From the NCBI GenBank assembly GCA_028383305.1, contig JAOEVD010000002.1, positions 100,341 to 164,340 of the forward strand: a DNA stretch of 64,000 bases, in the 5' to 3' direction. The stretch comes from Candidatus Puniceispirillum sp. GTDB lineage: Bacteria > Pseudomonadota > Alphaproteobacteria > Puniceispirillales > Puniceispirillaceae. The notes beneath the pieces were generated by a model. The model was given only the letters and a program-made list of their open reading frames with translations. It did not search any database and was not told the origin of the DNA. The position numbers and the translations under genes were made by a program. This document shows positions 27,638 through 37,947 of the stretch, in pieces; positions within the stretch are counted from its first letter, which is position 1, and the number at the start of each line of letters is the position of its first letter.

Positions 27638-29116
27638 ATGAAAAAATACCTTATTGCAGCAACACTGATGGTGTTAGCTAGTGGCGGTGCAATCGCTGCG
27701 CCAAGCGGCACTTTCAAACAGGCCCATGAATATGGGTTTGGCGACAAATCCAGCCTTGATCCGGCATCACGCGGCCGTGTCATGCAGATTACGGAAAAGC
27801 TGATGAGCCGCCTTATCCGACCAGACATGAAAGGATCACCAAGCCCGGATCTTGCCGTTTCATGGTCAGCAAATTCACAAGCCACCGAATGGACCTTGAA
27901 ATTGCGCGATGGCGTTAAATTTCACGATGGCAGTACCTTTGATTCTGGCGATGTGATTTACACATTCAACCGTGTCCTGAATCCGGAAAATAAATCACCA
28001 GCGCGATCCGCCATCAAGATGATTGAAAAGATGGAAGCGCCAGACAAATCAACAGTAACCTTTAAACTGTCGACACCATTTGCCGATTTACCACTTCAAC
28101 TGATGGATTATCGTTTGCGGATCATCCCAGAGGGATCGGGTGACAGCATCGCAGCATCAGGCATTGGCACTGGCCCGTTTAAGCTGGTAAAATTTGACGC
28201 TGCCGGCACCACCAAGCTTGAAGCCAATATGGATTACTGGGAAGGTGCACCGGGCGTTGCAAACATGGAAATCATCGGCATCGGTGATGGTCAGGCACGC
28301 TTGCAAGCCTTGCTTGGTGGCCAGATTCACTTTGAGGACAAGGTGACCAATCAGCAAAAGCCTATGTTTGCCAGCAATGATAAATTCAAAATGATGGAAG
28401 TGCCAACCGGCAATTGGCGCGGTCTGGTGTTCCGTACTGATGTTGCTCCTTTTACCGACATTCGTGTTCGCCAAGCGGTTCGTATGGCGGCAGATCGTGG
28501 TGAATTGGTCAAGCTTATCATGGGTGGATCGGCCACAATTGCCTGTGACACGCCGGTAAAGCCTGATGACCAATATCGTGCTGATATTGAATGTCCACAA
28601 GATATTGCCGGTGCCAAAAAACTTCTGAGCGAAGCGGGTTTTGCCAACGGTATTGATGTGGAAGTCTATGTTGCAACATTGGAACCAACCTGGCCAACAC
28701 TTGCCGAGGCCTATCAGCAGCAGGCCGCAAAGGCGGGTATCCGGGTGAATATCAAACAGGTACCATCCGATGGATATTGGAAAGACACATGGATGCAAAA
28801 GCCAGTTTCGGCAACACGCTGGAACGAGCGTCCAGCGGATTCGGCCTTGCATGAAATCTATCTTTCAACAGCAAAATGGAACGAATCCTATTACAAGGAT
28901 TCTAATTTTGATGCCCTTCTAGGCAAGGCACGCCGTGAGTTGAATTTTGACAAACGCCGGGCGTTGTATGTTCAGGCACAAGAGCATCTTTATCAAACCG
29001 CTGGTACATTGATTCCCTATCATGTGTCCAAGCTTTATGTGATGGGTGCCAATGTTAACGGCATTGATGCGGTGGAAAACCATTCTATCCGTTGGCATAA
29101 AGTAACGGTCAAATAA
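27638..29116 (+). CDS. ABC transporter substrate-binding protein, family 5 (peptide/nickel type)
   Basis: Signal peptide MKKYLIAATLMVLASGGAIAA; WTLKLRDGVKFHDGSTFDSGDVIYTFNRVL. Confidence 0.92.
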   Translation: MKKYLIAATLMVLASGGAIAAPSGTFKQAHEYGFGDKSSLDPASRGRVMQITEKLMSRLIRPDMKGSPSPDLAVSWSANSQATEWTLKLRDGVKFHDGSTFDSGDVIYTFNRVLNPENKSPARSAIKMIEKMEAPDKSTVTFKLSTPFADLPLQLMDYRLRIIPEGSGDSIAASGIGTGPFKLVKFDAAGTTKLEANMDYWEGAPGVANMEIIGIGDGQARLQALLGGQIHFEDKVTNQQKPMFASNDKFKMMEVPTGNWRGLVFRTDVAPFTDIRVRQAVRMAADRGELVKLIMGGSATIACDTPVKPDDQYRADIECPQDIAGAKKLLSEAGFANGIDVEVYVATLEPTWPTLAEAYQQQAAKAGIRVNIKQVPSDGYWKDTWMQKPVSATRWNERPADSALHEIYLSTAKWNESYYKDSNFDALLGKARRELNFDKRRALYVQAQEHLYQTAGTLIPYHVSKLYVMGANVNGIDAVENHSIRWHKVTVK

Positions 29117-29224
29117 TTGGGCTTATTCATCTAAACATGATGGGGTCAGCTTGATGGCGCAACACGCTGTAGAGCTGGCCCTTTTTCATGCGAACCAAAC
29201 CAACGAGCAAAAGGTGGATGCGCT

Positions 29225-30184
29225 GTGCTTTTCATGCTGATAAGACGGGTTTTACTTGGTGGCGTGACGGTGTGTATTGTTTCTCTCATCATTTTTGCTG
29301 GTGTTGAGATGCTCCCAGGCGATGCTTGCACTCAGTTTCTTGGTGAATATCAGGCGGATGAAGAGCTTCTTGCTCAATGCCGCAAGGACCTTGATCTAAA
29401 CCGGCCGGCGATTGACCGCTTTGCCGAATGGACACAGGGCGCGATTACTGGCGATCTTGGTCTTGCCGCCGATGGTACAACCAAAATCAGCACAATTGTC
29501 GGCGACCGGCTGAAAAATTCTCTGCTTCTTGCTTTCTGCGCCATGGCTGTAGGCATTCCGCTGGCGCTGCTTCTTGGTGTTGTCAGTGGGCTATGGCGTG
29601 ACCGCCTTCCCGATATCATTGCCTCAACTCTGGCTATTTTTGCCATGACCATTCCCGAATTTGTTTCGGCAACATTACTTATTCTTGTGCTCAGCGTCTG
29701 GCTTGGCTGGCTGCCCGGCATTGTCCTGACCTCGGCAGCGGCACCGGCAAGCGAATTCTTTCCTGAAATTTTGCTGCCGGTGATCGTTTTATCCTTTGTG
29801 ATGTGCGCTCATATCATGCGCATGGTGCGCTCATCAGTTATCGATGTGATGGCCAGCGACTATGTTCAGATGGCAACTTTGAAAGGCGTTCCCTATTGGC
29901 AGATGGTGTTTCGGCACGCGCTTCCTAACGCGTTACTGCCGGCGATCAATGTTGTGGCATTGACCATTGCCTGGTTGCTTGGCGGTGTTGTTGTGATCGA
30001 AGTCGTTTTCAACTATCCAGGCCTTGGACGGCTGATGATTGATTCAATTTCTGACCGAAACCTGCCGGTTGTGCAGTCAATCGCACTGATCGTTGCCAGC
30101 GTCTATGTATGTGTGAATCTTGCAGCGGATCTGTTGACGATGATTGCCAATCCCAAACTCCGTACGATGTATATGAGAAAATAA
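29225..30184 (+). CDS. ABC transporter permease (DppB family)
   Basis: MLIRRVLLGGVTVCIVSLIIF; EAA loop DYVQMATLKGVPYWQMVFRHALPNALLP. Confidence 0.9.
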   Translation: MLFMLIRRVLLGGVTVCIVSLIIFAGVEMLPGDACTQFLGEYQADEELLAQCRKDLDLNRPAIDRFAEWTQGAITGDLGLAADGTTKISTIVGDRLKNSLLLAFCAMAVGIPLALLLGVVSGLWRDRLPDIIASTLAIFAMTIPEFVSATLLILVLSVWLGWLPGIVLTSAAAPASEFFPEILLPVIVLSFVMCAHIMRMVRSSVIDVMASDYVQMATLKGVPYWQMVFRHALPNALLPAINVVALTIAWLLGGVVVIEVVFNYPGLGRLMIDSISDRNLPVVQSIALIVASVYVCVNLAADLLTMIANPKLRTMYMRK

Positions 30185-31068
30185 TGACCGTATCTTCTAC
30201 CAGCCATCAGCAGGAACATGGTCGTTTTATGACGGTCATGAAGGATATTCTGGCACGGCCATCAGGGCTTATTGGCCTGACTTTGGTGCTTTTTCATATT
30301 CTGCTCGCACTGCTAAGCCCCTCGATTGCGCCATATGATTTCAAATTACAGAATTCGAGCTTGATGCTAAGCCCGCCGTCCAGCGAACATTGGCTTGGCG
30401 CTGATCATCTGGGGCGGGATATTTTGTCACGCACTTTGATGGGTGGGCGCGAGGCCTTGCTTGTGACCGGCATTGCAACACCGCTTGCCGTGATCTGGGG
30501 CGGTTTTATTGGCATTTTATTTGGGCTTGTCGGTGGCCGTGTTGATGAAGTGCTGATGCGGATCGTCGACGCGTTCCTGTCATTGCCGTGGATTCTCAAA
30601 ATGCTGGTCTTGATTGTCACCTTCGGCACCGGTATTGGCGTGCTGATCCCAACCTTGACATTCTTTTACGGGATTCCGGTGATACGCGTTGCCCGCGCCG
30701 CAACACATGACATCATCGCGCGCGATTTTGTTTGGGCGGCAAAGGCGCGAGGTCATAGCCGGATCAGCATTATCTGGCGCGAACTTCTACCCAATGTTCT
30801 TGATACATTGATGGTTGAAGGTGCTATGCGTTGGTCATGGATGTTACTGGCATTTTCCTCGCTTTCCTTTCTTGGTTTTGGCGTGTCGCCGCCAATTCCT
30901 GATTGGGGATTGATGATTTCGGATGCGCGCGGCTTTATGTCCTTTGCCCCATGGGGCGTGATCGCACCGGTCATTGGCCTGTCATCACTGATTATTGGCA
31001 TTAACCTGTCTGCCGATGCCTTGGCCAAGGCGCTTGGCATTGACCGCGCACAAAAGGCACCTATGTAA
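30184..31068 (+). CDS. ABC transporter permease (DppC family)
   Basis: HWLGADHLGRDILSRTLMGGREALLV; DFVWAAKARGHSRISIIWRELLPN. Confidence 0.9.
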   Translation: MTVSSTSHQQEHGRFMTVMKDILARPSGLIGLTLVLFHILLALLSPSIAPYDFKLQNSSLMLSPPSSEHWLGADHLGRDILSRTLMGGREALLVTGIATPLAVIWGGFIGILFGLVGGRVDEVLMRIVDAFLSLPWILKMLVLIVTFGTGIGVLIPTLTFFYGIPVIRVARAATHDIIARDFVWAAKARGHSRISIIWRELLPNVLDTLMVEGAMRWSWMLLAFSSLSFLGFGVSPPIPDWGLMISDARGFMSFAPWGVIAPVIGLSSLIIGINLSADALAKALGIDRAQKAPM

Positions 31069-31069
31069 A

Positions 31070-33082
31070 ATGCCACAAAGTCCATTCATTGACATAAAGA
31101 ATCTCTCCGTTGGTTATACCAGTCGAAGCGGCAAAACCATTCCGGTTCTTCGTGATGTAAATCTAAGCATTACCAGAGGTGATAGCATCGGGCTTGTTGG
31201 GGAAAGCGGATCTGGGAAAAGCACCTTGGCGCTGGCCGCAATGGGGTATTTCAAACGTGGGCTTCATGTAATTTCAGGACAGGTTCAGTTTGACGGGATC
31301 GACATGCTGAATATTGAGCGTAATGCCCTGCAACGTCTTCGTGGGGGGCGGCTTGCGCTGATCCCGCAAAATTCAGGTCAGTCCTTGACTCCGAATCTGC
31401 GTATTGGACAGCAGATCACCGAAGCCTTGCGCCTGCATAGCGATCTTCCGGCAACTAGCTTTGACGCAGGTGTCATTGATCTTTTAAGTCAAGTTCGCCT
31501 CCCAGATCCGGTTGGGCTTACCGATCGCTATCCACATGAGTTATCGGGTGGCCAACAACAGCGGGTGGCCATTGCAATGGCGCTTGCCAGCAACCCTGAG
31601 GCGTTGCTCCTTGACGAGCCAACCACCGGTCTTGATGTCACCACGCAAGCCCATATCATGGAGCTGCTTCGTGATTTGGCAAAAGACCGAAATCTTGCGA
31701 TGCTGTATGTCAGCCATGATCTTGGCGCAATCGCACGCGTCTGCAACAAAGTCATGGTGATGTATGCTGGCGAAACCGTCCTGACCGGTAGCGCAAAGCA
31801 GGTGCTTTTATCGCCGCGTCACCCCTATGCACATGGTCTACTGGCATCAATACCACGGTTGAATGAAACCAGCCTGCCACAGGCACTGGACGGGCGACCA
31901 CCAATGCCGAGCGAAACCATTATGGGCTGCGCTTTTGCTGATCGGTGCAAGCTGGCTGATCGAACCTGCTATTCATCATCACCGCCACTGAACCATCTTG
32001 AAACTGGCGAGGCCGTTCGCTGTTTTCATCATGACCAGATCGGCCAGCTCAATCAAAAGACTGAGAAATCAGCAAGGTCAAATCCCGTTGCCGCGGATAA
32101 GGACACTGCGCTTTCACTTGCCAATCTGGCGGTTAGCTATAGCCGGCCCAGACTTTTGTCAAAGCTGTTTGCACTGCAAGACACCCCGCCAAGCACCGTA
32201 GACCGGATCACGATTGACATAAAAAAGGGCGAGACATTGGGGCTGGTTGGCGAGAGCGGCAGTGGCAAGTCAACCATCTTGAAAACCATTGCCGGAATGG
32301 TGCCAGCGCAATCAGGCAACATCATTTTGAACCAGACCGAACCATTGGACACGATGGTTGAAAAACGGCCAGCAGCCTATCTTCGTCAAGTGCAAATCAT
32401 CTTTCAGAACCCTGATGATAGCCTTAATCCGCGTCATACGGTTGCCCAGATTCTGGCGCAGCCGCTTCGTCTCTATTACGGGCTTTCCGGCACGCCCCTT
32501 CGTGACCGTAGCATCGCCATCCTTGAACAGGTTCGGCTTGGCGAACATTATCTCGAACGCCTTCCAAGCCAGCTTTCGGGCGGTGAAAAGCAACGTGTTG
32601 CAATCGCCCGCGCTTTTGCTGCAGACCCGGAAATCATACTTTGTGACGAGGTGACGTCGGCACTTGATGTATCGGTACAGGCGGCCGTGCTTGATCTTCT
32701 TGATGTGTTGAAACGGCAAGATGGAACAACCTATATTTTCGTGTCACATGATCTTGCTGTGGTGAAGGCAATTTCAGATCGGGTGGCGGTTTTATATCAG
32801 GGTCGTATTTGTGAAATTGGCCCCGTTGCTGCGGTTTATTCGGCGCCTTTCCACCCCTATACCGATGCGCTTCTTGGGGCGGTGCTGGAACCTGATCCAG
32901 ATGTTGCGCCGCGTCTGAAGGCTGATGATGCGGTTGAATTATCACCACCCAACTTGGGCTGCCCGTTCCAGCGCCGATGCCCACGCAAGCTTGGTAGCAT
33001 CTGCGAAACCAATATACCCACTGCACAGGAAATCGCACCCGGGCATATCATCCATTGCCATATTTCGCAGGTTGATCTGTAA
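31070..33082 (+). CDS. fused ABC transporter ATP-binding protein (DppD-DppF type, two ATPase domains)
   Basis: Two Walker A motifs GESGSGKSTLAL and GESGSGKSTILK; two signature motifs LSGGQQQR and LSGGEKQR. Confidence 0.92.
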   Translation: MPQSPFIDIKNLSVGYTSRSGKTIPVLRDVNLSITRGDSIGLVGESGSGKSTLALAAMGYFKRGLHVISGQVQFDGIDMLNIERNALQRLRGGRLALIPQNSGQSLTPNLRIGQQITEALRLHSDLPATSFDAGVIDLLSQVRLPDPVGLTDRYPHELSGGQQQRVAIAMALASNPEALLLDEPTTGLDVTTQAHIMELLRDLAKDRNLAMLYVSHDLGAIARVCNKVMVMYAGETVLTGSAKQVLLSPRHPYAHGLLASIPRLNETSLPQALDGRPPMPSETIMGCAFADRCKLADRTCYSSSPPLNHLETGEAVRCFHHDQIGQLNQKTEKSARSNPVAADKDTALSLANLAVSYSRPRLLSKLFALQDTPPSTVDRITIDIKKGETLGLVGESGSGKSTILKTIAGMVPAQSGNIILNQTEPLDTMVEKRPAAYLRQVQIIFQNPDDSLNPRHTVAQILAQPLRLYYGLSGTPLRDRSIAILEQVRLGEHYLERLPSQLSGGEKQRVAIARAFAADPEIILCDEVTSALDVSVQAAVLDLLDVLKRQDGTTYIFVSHDLAVVKAISDRVAVLYQGRICEIGPVAAVYSAPFHPYTDALLGAVLEPDPDVAPRLKADDAVELSPPNLGCPFQRRCPRKLGSICETNIPTAQEIAPGHIIHCHISQVDL

Positions 33083-33107
33083 TTCCGCCGCTAAAGAGGC
33101 TTATCAA

Positions 33108-33833
33108 ATGATCCAGAATCTTCGCGCTTTATTGGCACCAACAGGCAGGCTTCGGGTTGGTATAAATATGGCTAATTTCCTGCTGGTAACAGGCCAGCAC
33201 CCCGATGGCACACCAGACGGGGTTTCGCCTGATCTTGCCCGCCAGATTGCCCATAAACTCGATGTGCCTTGTGACTTCATCTGTTTTGAAAATCCTGGCC
33301 AATTGGCCGATGGCGTGAATGACAATATTTGGGATATTGGCAATATTGCTGTCGAGCCCGCCCGTGCCAAACATATTGCCTTCACGCGGCCCTATGTTCA
33401 GATCGATGCCAATTTCATGGTTCACAAGAATGATCCCTATCGCACGAATGCCGAAATCGATCAGCGCGGCATTTCCATCGCCGCCTATGGACGCAGTGCT
33501 TATGATCTGTGGCTGACAAGCAATTTTGCAAATGCCGGCATGATCCGAACACCGACAATTGCGGCATCGCATGAATTATTCAAATCTGGGGGCGCGAATG
33601 TTCTGGCGAGCCTGAAGTCAAAATTATTGGACGAGATTGCCACAGACAGCGACTACCGCATTATTGAACCACCTTTCACCAGTGTTTTGCAAGCCTGCGG
33701 CGTCGCCAAGACCAAACAAACAGCCGTTGCGTTTCTCAATAATGTGATTGGCGAGTTGATCGCGAACGGCGGTCTTCAGAACTCACTTGATCAACATCAT
33801 GTTGCCGCTGAACTAACGTTACCACCGCAATAG
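33108..33833 (+). CDS. extracellular solute-binding protein family 3-like domain protein without an evident signal peptide
   Basis: GRLRVGINMANFLLVTG...GVSPDLARQIAHKLDVPCDFI...FTRPYVQIDANFMV; RBS AAGAGG upstream of 33108. Confidence 0.75.
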   Translation: MIQNLRALLAPTGRLRVGINMANFLLVTGQHPDGTPDGVSPDLARQIAHKLDVPCDFICFENPGQLADGVNDNIWDIGNIAVEPARAKHIAFTRPYVQIDANFMVHKNDPYRTNAEIDQRGISIAAYGRSAYDLWLTSNFANAGMIRTPTIAASHELFKSGGANVLASLKSKLLDEIATDSDYRIIEPPFTSVLQACGVAKTKQTAVAFLNNVIGELIANGGLQNSLDQHHVAAELTLPPQ

Positions 33834-33945
33834 GCGGTCTGACCATTGCCAAGCCCCATGACGATGTCTTGCCCCGCATCAAAACGGAAACAGGCTTTTT
33901 TGAAATGCATTTCGGTGGCACAGTAACCACGTTATTATTAGCAGA

Positions 33946-35210
33946 TTGGCAATCGCCGCAATGCAGCTTTTGATTTCTCTTTCAGCCTTGCTTTTATCCG
34001 TCCTGCTTGTGCAGGTGGGTATCGGCGCGCTTCGCCCATTTGATAGCATCTCGGGTGCAGCGCTTTGCTTTACCAGTGTTGATATCGGGCTTATTGCCTC
34101 GGGGCATTTTGCCGGATTCTTATGTGGCTGCCTGCTTGGTCCAAAGCTGGTTTATCGTGCCGGACATTCGCGTGCTTTTGCGATTCTTGCTGCTGTTGGC
34201 GTGATATCTATCATCGCTCATACAATCAAGGCCGATCTATATTTTTGGACATTTGCGCGAATTCTTGGCGGTTTTGCCGTTGCCGGATGTTACACGGTTA
34301 TTGAAAGCTGGCTTCAAGCCAAAGCCAACAATCAAATCCGCGCACGAGTCTTTTCAATTTACCGGATTGCCGATTTCGCGGACAGATTTTTGCGAATAGC
34401 CTGATCGGCGTGCTGACACCGGCAAGCTATATATCCTATAATGTCCTTGCCATGATCATGTGTCTTGCGCTCATCCCGCTGGCGGTAACCCTGAGCAAAG
34501 AGCCAAGCCTTCCAACGACCCAGAAATTTCGGCCATTCCTCGCCTATCGAATATCACCTCTTGCCACTCTTGGCGTGGTGATTGCCGGTATCTCAACATC
34601 GGCCTTTGGATCAATAGCACCGCTCTATACTGCCAATCTGGGCATGTCGAATTTAGAGATTTTCTATTTTTTGACGGCGGCCGTTATTGGCGGAGTTATC
34701 GTTCACCCGCCAGCTGGCTTTTTGGCCGACCGCTTCGATCGCCGCTCGGTATTGATGTTTTTCAGCATCCTTTCGACGGTTGTTTGTTTGGCGATTGGCA
34801 GTGATCTTGTCGATCTTGCCGCGCAAGGGCATAGCGTACCGTTATCTCTTGCCCTGTTATTTGGCATTAGCACGTTTCCGATTTATTCATTATCGGCTGC
34901 ACATGCGAATGATTTTGCTGGGTCTGATGATGTTTTGGATCTCAGCGCATTATTGATTTTTTTCTATGCGCTTGGTGCCATCATTTCACCAATTATTGCA
35001 GGCTATATTACTGGCAGATTCGGAACGTCTTATCTGTTCATTTATATTTCTCTTGCGCATATTTTGCTGATGAGCTTTACCGTTTGGCGCGCCATTGCAC
35101 GGCCGGTATCCAGCGATGACAAGCCCTATGCCTGTTATCCAAGAACAACCATGTTTATCGCAAATATTATTCGTGAACGTAACGCATCGGATAAGCGCGA
35201 CAAACTTTAG
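33946..35210 (+). pseudogene. MFS transporter interrupted by a single-base frameshift near 34377
   Basis: ORFs 33946-34404 and 34410-35210 join to one MFS protein if one G is restored (GATTTCG[G]CGGACAG -> DFGGQIFANSLIGVLTPASYISYNVLAM). Confidence 0.8.
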
Positions 35211-35316
35211 CGCAATATCTCCAGCAGCCTCTGATGCAACAAAAACACATCAATTCTACAATAAGGCCGTCTCAATAGCCACGGCAACGAATAGCTGTGG
35301 CATAATGCTTATCTGG

Positions 35317-36573
35317 CTATGAATTGTGTTTGATGAGCGGGCTTGTGCCGGCTGGCCGCTGCCAAACTAAGGTGGCAAATTCGTCACAAGCTGGGCAAAA
35401 TGCCTCCCAATCATCATGCCTGCTTTTGCAAGAAGTGCAGTGCCAAAGTGAATTGGTGTCTTCATCACCGCCGTCAATATCACGCGCCGCGCTAAATAAC
35501 CGTTCAGCCTCACCATCAAGACCCGAATTGCGTGCCTGTTCAGCAACCAGATAATAGGCAGTTTTCTTTTTGGTTGAATCAATCTGTGCCAACAGTTGGG
35601 TCAGCTTTGTGATAAATTGCCCATCATTGCTTTTCCATGCAGCTTTTAGCCTTGTTGCAATGCTGTCATGTGGGTGAATTCTGAAGGCTGTTTCCAGAAT
35701 TTTGGCCGCGCGCCCAGGCGCTTTGTCATCAAGATAATGATCAGCAAGCATGGTCACGGCTGGCAGAAATCCTGGATCAATCTTTAACGATGATGAAAGC
35801 TCTTTATCGGCTGATCTACGATCATCTTCAAGCAGTTCACCAGCTTTTAAAAAATGCAGTGCGCAACGCCGACGCGCAATAAGCGCCGATTGATCAGGCG
35901 CTGTTTTTGATTTGGTTTTTTTCTGCTGGCGCGCCATCACGTCCAACGCCGGAAGCGCCGCGTTCCAATCTTTGCGGCCGGTCTCCAGTTTGAAAAGATG
36001 ATTAGCAGCTAGCACTGAATTTGGCTTGAGCGCGAGCGCAGCTTTTGCCGATTGGTGGGCTTTGATTGGATCGTGGCCATCAAGCGCCAATCGCATTAAC
36101 CCAATATGGCCAAGAAAGGCCGTTTCGCGATCATCCAGAATTGAAGTGAAATAACGTCTTGCTGCTTGGTGATCACCGGCTAGATGCGCTGCCTGCGCAA
36201 CCAAGAGGCCGGTGAGTTTTGGTTCTTTTAACAACCGCTCGGCGCGGCTGGCATGTTTGCGCGCCTCGGCTGGTTCGCCTGCTGATACAGCCATTAACCC
36301 CAATGTCAGCGCACGATGGCCAGCATCGTCACGGCGTTGACGAAGCCGCCTGCCGAGCCAGCGCGGCATCGCGCGGATGGCGCGCAAAAGCCGATCAAAA
36401 AATACCAGAATAAGCGCAAAGCTAACAATCAGCGCAACAGCCAGACTTGTTGGCAATTCCATGCGCCAGCCAAGCCATTCGATCTGCATTGCACCTGGCT
36501 GGCTGGCCAGCCAGCTTGCCGCAGCGGCGGCGGCAATGACGACCGTAAACAGAATCAGAAGCTTTTTAAACAT
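35317..36573 (-). CDS. hemY: HemY-like TPR membrane protein with C-terminal zinc-ribbon-like CxxC...CxxC
   Basis: MFKKLLILFTVVIAAAAAASWLASQPGAMQIEWLGWRME...; TPR region; WHCTSCKSRHDDWEAFCPACDEFATLVW; next to mitofilin-like and hemD/hemC. Confidence 0.85.
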   Translation of the reverse strand: MFKKLLILFTVVIAAAAAASWLASQPGAMQIEWLGWRMELPTSLAVALIVSFALILVFFDRLLRAIRAMPRWLGRRLRQRRDDAGHRALTLGLMAVSAGEPAEARKHASRAERLLKEPKLTGLLVAQAAHLAGDHQAARRYFTSILDDRETAFLGHIGLMRLALDGHDPIKAHQSAKAALALKPNSVLAANHLFKLETGRKDWNAALPALDVMARQQKKTKSKTAPDQSALIARRRCALHFLKAGELLEDDRRSADKELSSSLKIDPGFLPAVTMLADHYLDDKAPGRAAKILETAFRIHPHDSIATRLKAAWKSNDGQFITKLTQLLAQIDSTKKKTAYYLVAEQARNSGLDGEAERLFSAARDIDGGDEDTNSLWHCTSCKSRHDDWEAFCPACDEFATLVWQRPAGTSPLIKHNS

Positions 36574-36600
36574 GATCTAAGTGCAATCCAGCTTTTGGCA

Positions 36601-37800
36601 TTATTGAATTTCAATGGCAGTTGCAAGATAGTCTGTAACCAGCCCATTAACGGCCTTATCAAGTGCTTGACGCGCCTTGGCTGCGGCCAGCCAGGCATCA
36701 AGCGATGGCAGATCAGATCCCGGCCATTGACCCGCAGCTTTGATCAAGCTGCTAAGATCCTTTAGCGCAAGTGCCGTTTCAAAATCACCAAGTGCGGCGG
36801 CATTGCCACCAGCGCCATCGCCAATTGCCCGAAGCTGGACAAGCTGGCCAAGCTTGGCACGGGTTTTTTCCAAAAATCCAGCATTATCGGCAGCATGATT
36901 TAAGGCGGCGGTCATTTGCGGCACCAAATCATAGGCTTTTTGCAGCAATTGATGTTGGCTGTCCGGCATCGGATTTGCCGCGTTTTGCAATGGCACAAGG
37001 CCGGTTATGTTGGCACCGCGATCGGCAAGCCCCTGTAGCAATGACAACCAGCGATCAAGTGGCTGGCCAGCCAGATTATCGGCAAGAAGGCCGCTGACAA
37101 CCAAAAGGCCCGTTGGCGCGGTCATTTGCTTGCCGGTGCTGACGGGTTGCGTGTCGGCTGCTGACAGGCTATTGGCATTATCGCCGGCACTTTCACCCGC
37201 TTTTAATGGTGGGGCTTGGTTGGCCAATGCCGCCTCAAGCTCGGCAAAGCGTTGATCCATATCATTGCGAATGGCGGCAATATCCGCTTTGGCATCACTG
37301 CCAAAATCATTATTTTGGATGTTATCGGCGGGTGGTGAGGATGGCGCGATTAACTGGTCTTGTAGGGCGGCAAGTGCCGATTGCCGGCTTTGCCGGTCGG
37401 CGGCAAGCTGGCTTTCAAGCGCTGCAAGCCGGTTAGCAAGACCTGAATTACCAACCCCCGAATTATCGAGCCCTAAATTTGCAACATTCAATGATTCCTG
37501 AGCATCGCTGTTGTTAATTGGCACAAGGGCGGCGATATCGGCAGTGTTCTGGCGTTGCTGCCAAATGGTAAAACCGGCAAGACCAACGGCAAAAATCGAC
37601 AAGGCCAAGGCCGCAAATGTGATCAAAGAACCAGCGTTAGATGAGAGGACATTAAGCGGCGGTGCGGTGTGGCTGTGTTTTGATGTGCTGGCATGCGGCG
37701 GCGGCGTTTGGTCTGCGGGTTTTTCAACCGCATCCCCGTCAATCGTATCGCCGTCAATCGCTTTGCCCATTTTGGCGGATGTTTGCTTTGATTTCGCCAT
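36601..37800 (-). CDS. mitofilin/Mic60-like membrane protein (COG4223-type)
   Basis: N-terminal low-complexity, single TM, coiled-coil, between hemY and hemD in alphaproteobacterial order. Confidence 0.7.
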   Translation of the reverse strand: MAKSKQTSAKMGKAIDGDTIDGDAVEKPADQTPPPHASTSKHSHTAPPLNVLSSNAGSLITFAALALSIFAVGLAGFTIWQQRQNTADIAALVPINNSDAQESLNVANLGLDNSGVGNSGLANRLAALESQLAADRQSRQSALAALQDQLIAPSSPPADNIQNNDFGSDAKADIAAIRNDMDQRFAELEAALANQAPPLKAGESAGDNANSLSAADTQPVSTGKQMTAPTGLLVVSGLLADNLAGQPLDRWLSLLQGLADRGANITGLVPLQNAANPMPDSQHQLLQKAYDLVPQMTAALNHAADNAGFLEKTRAKLGQLVQLRAIGDGAGGNAAALGDFETALALKDLSSLIKAAGQWPGSDLPSLDAWLAAAKARQALDKAVNGLVTDYLATAIEIQ

Positions 37801-37947
37801 ACTGCTTTTTGCCGAACCTTACTTGCTATTTGCCTGCCGTGATTGGATATGATTTTTAGCAAATCATATCCAAACAGATCATATCATAGCCGCATGACAA
37901 GATACTAGCGTCACCACATATGGCTGGTGTAAAATCTGCAGGCTGGT

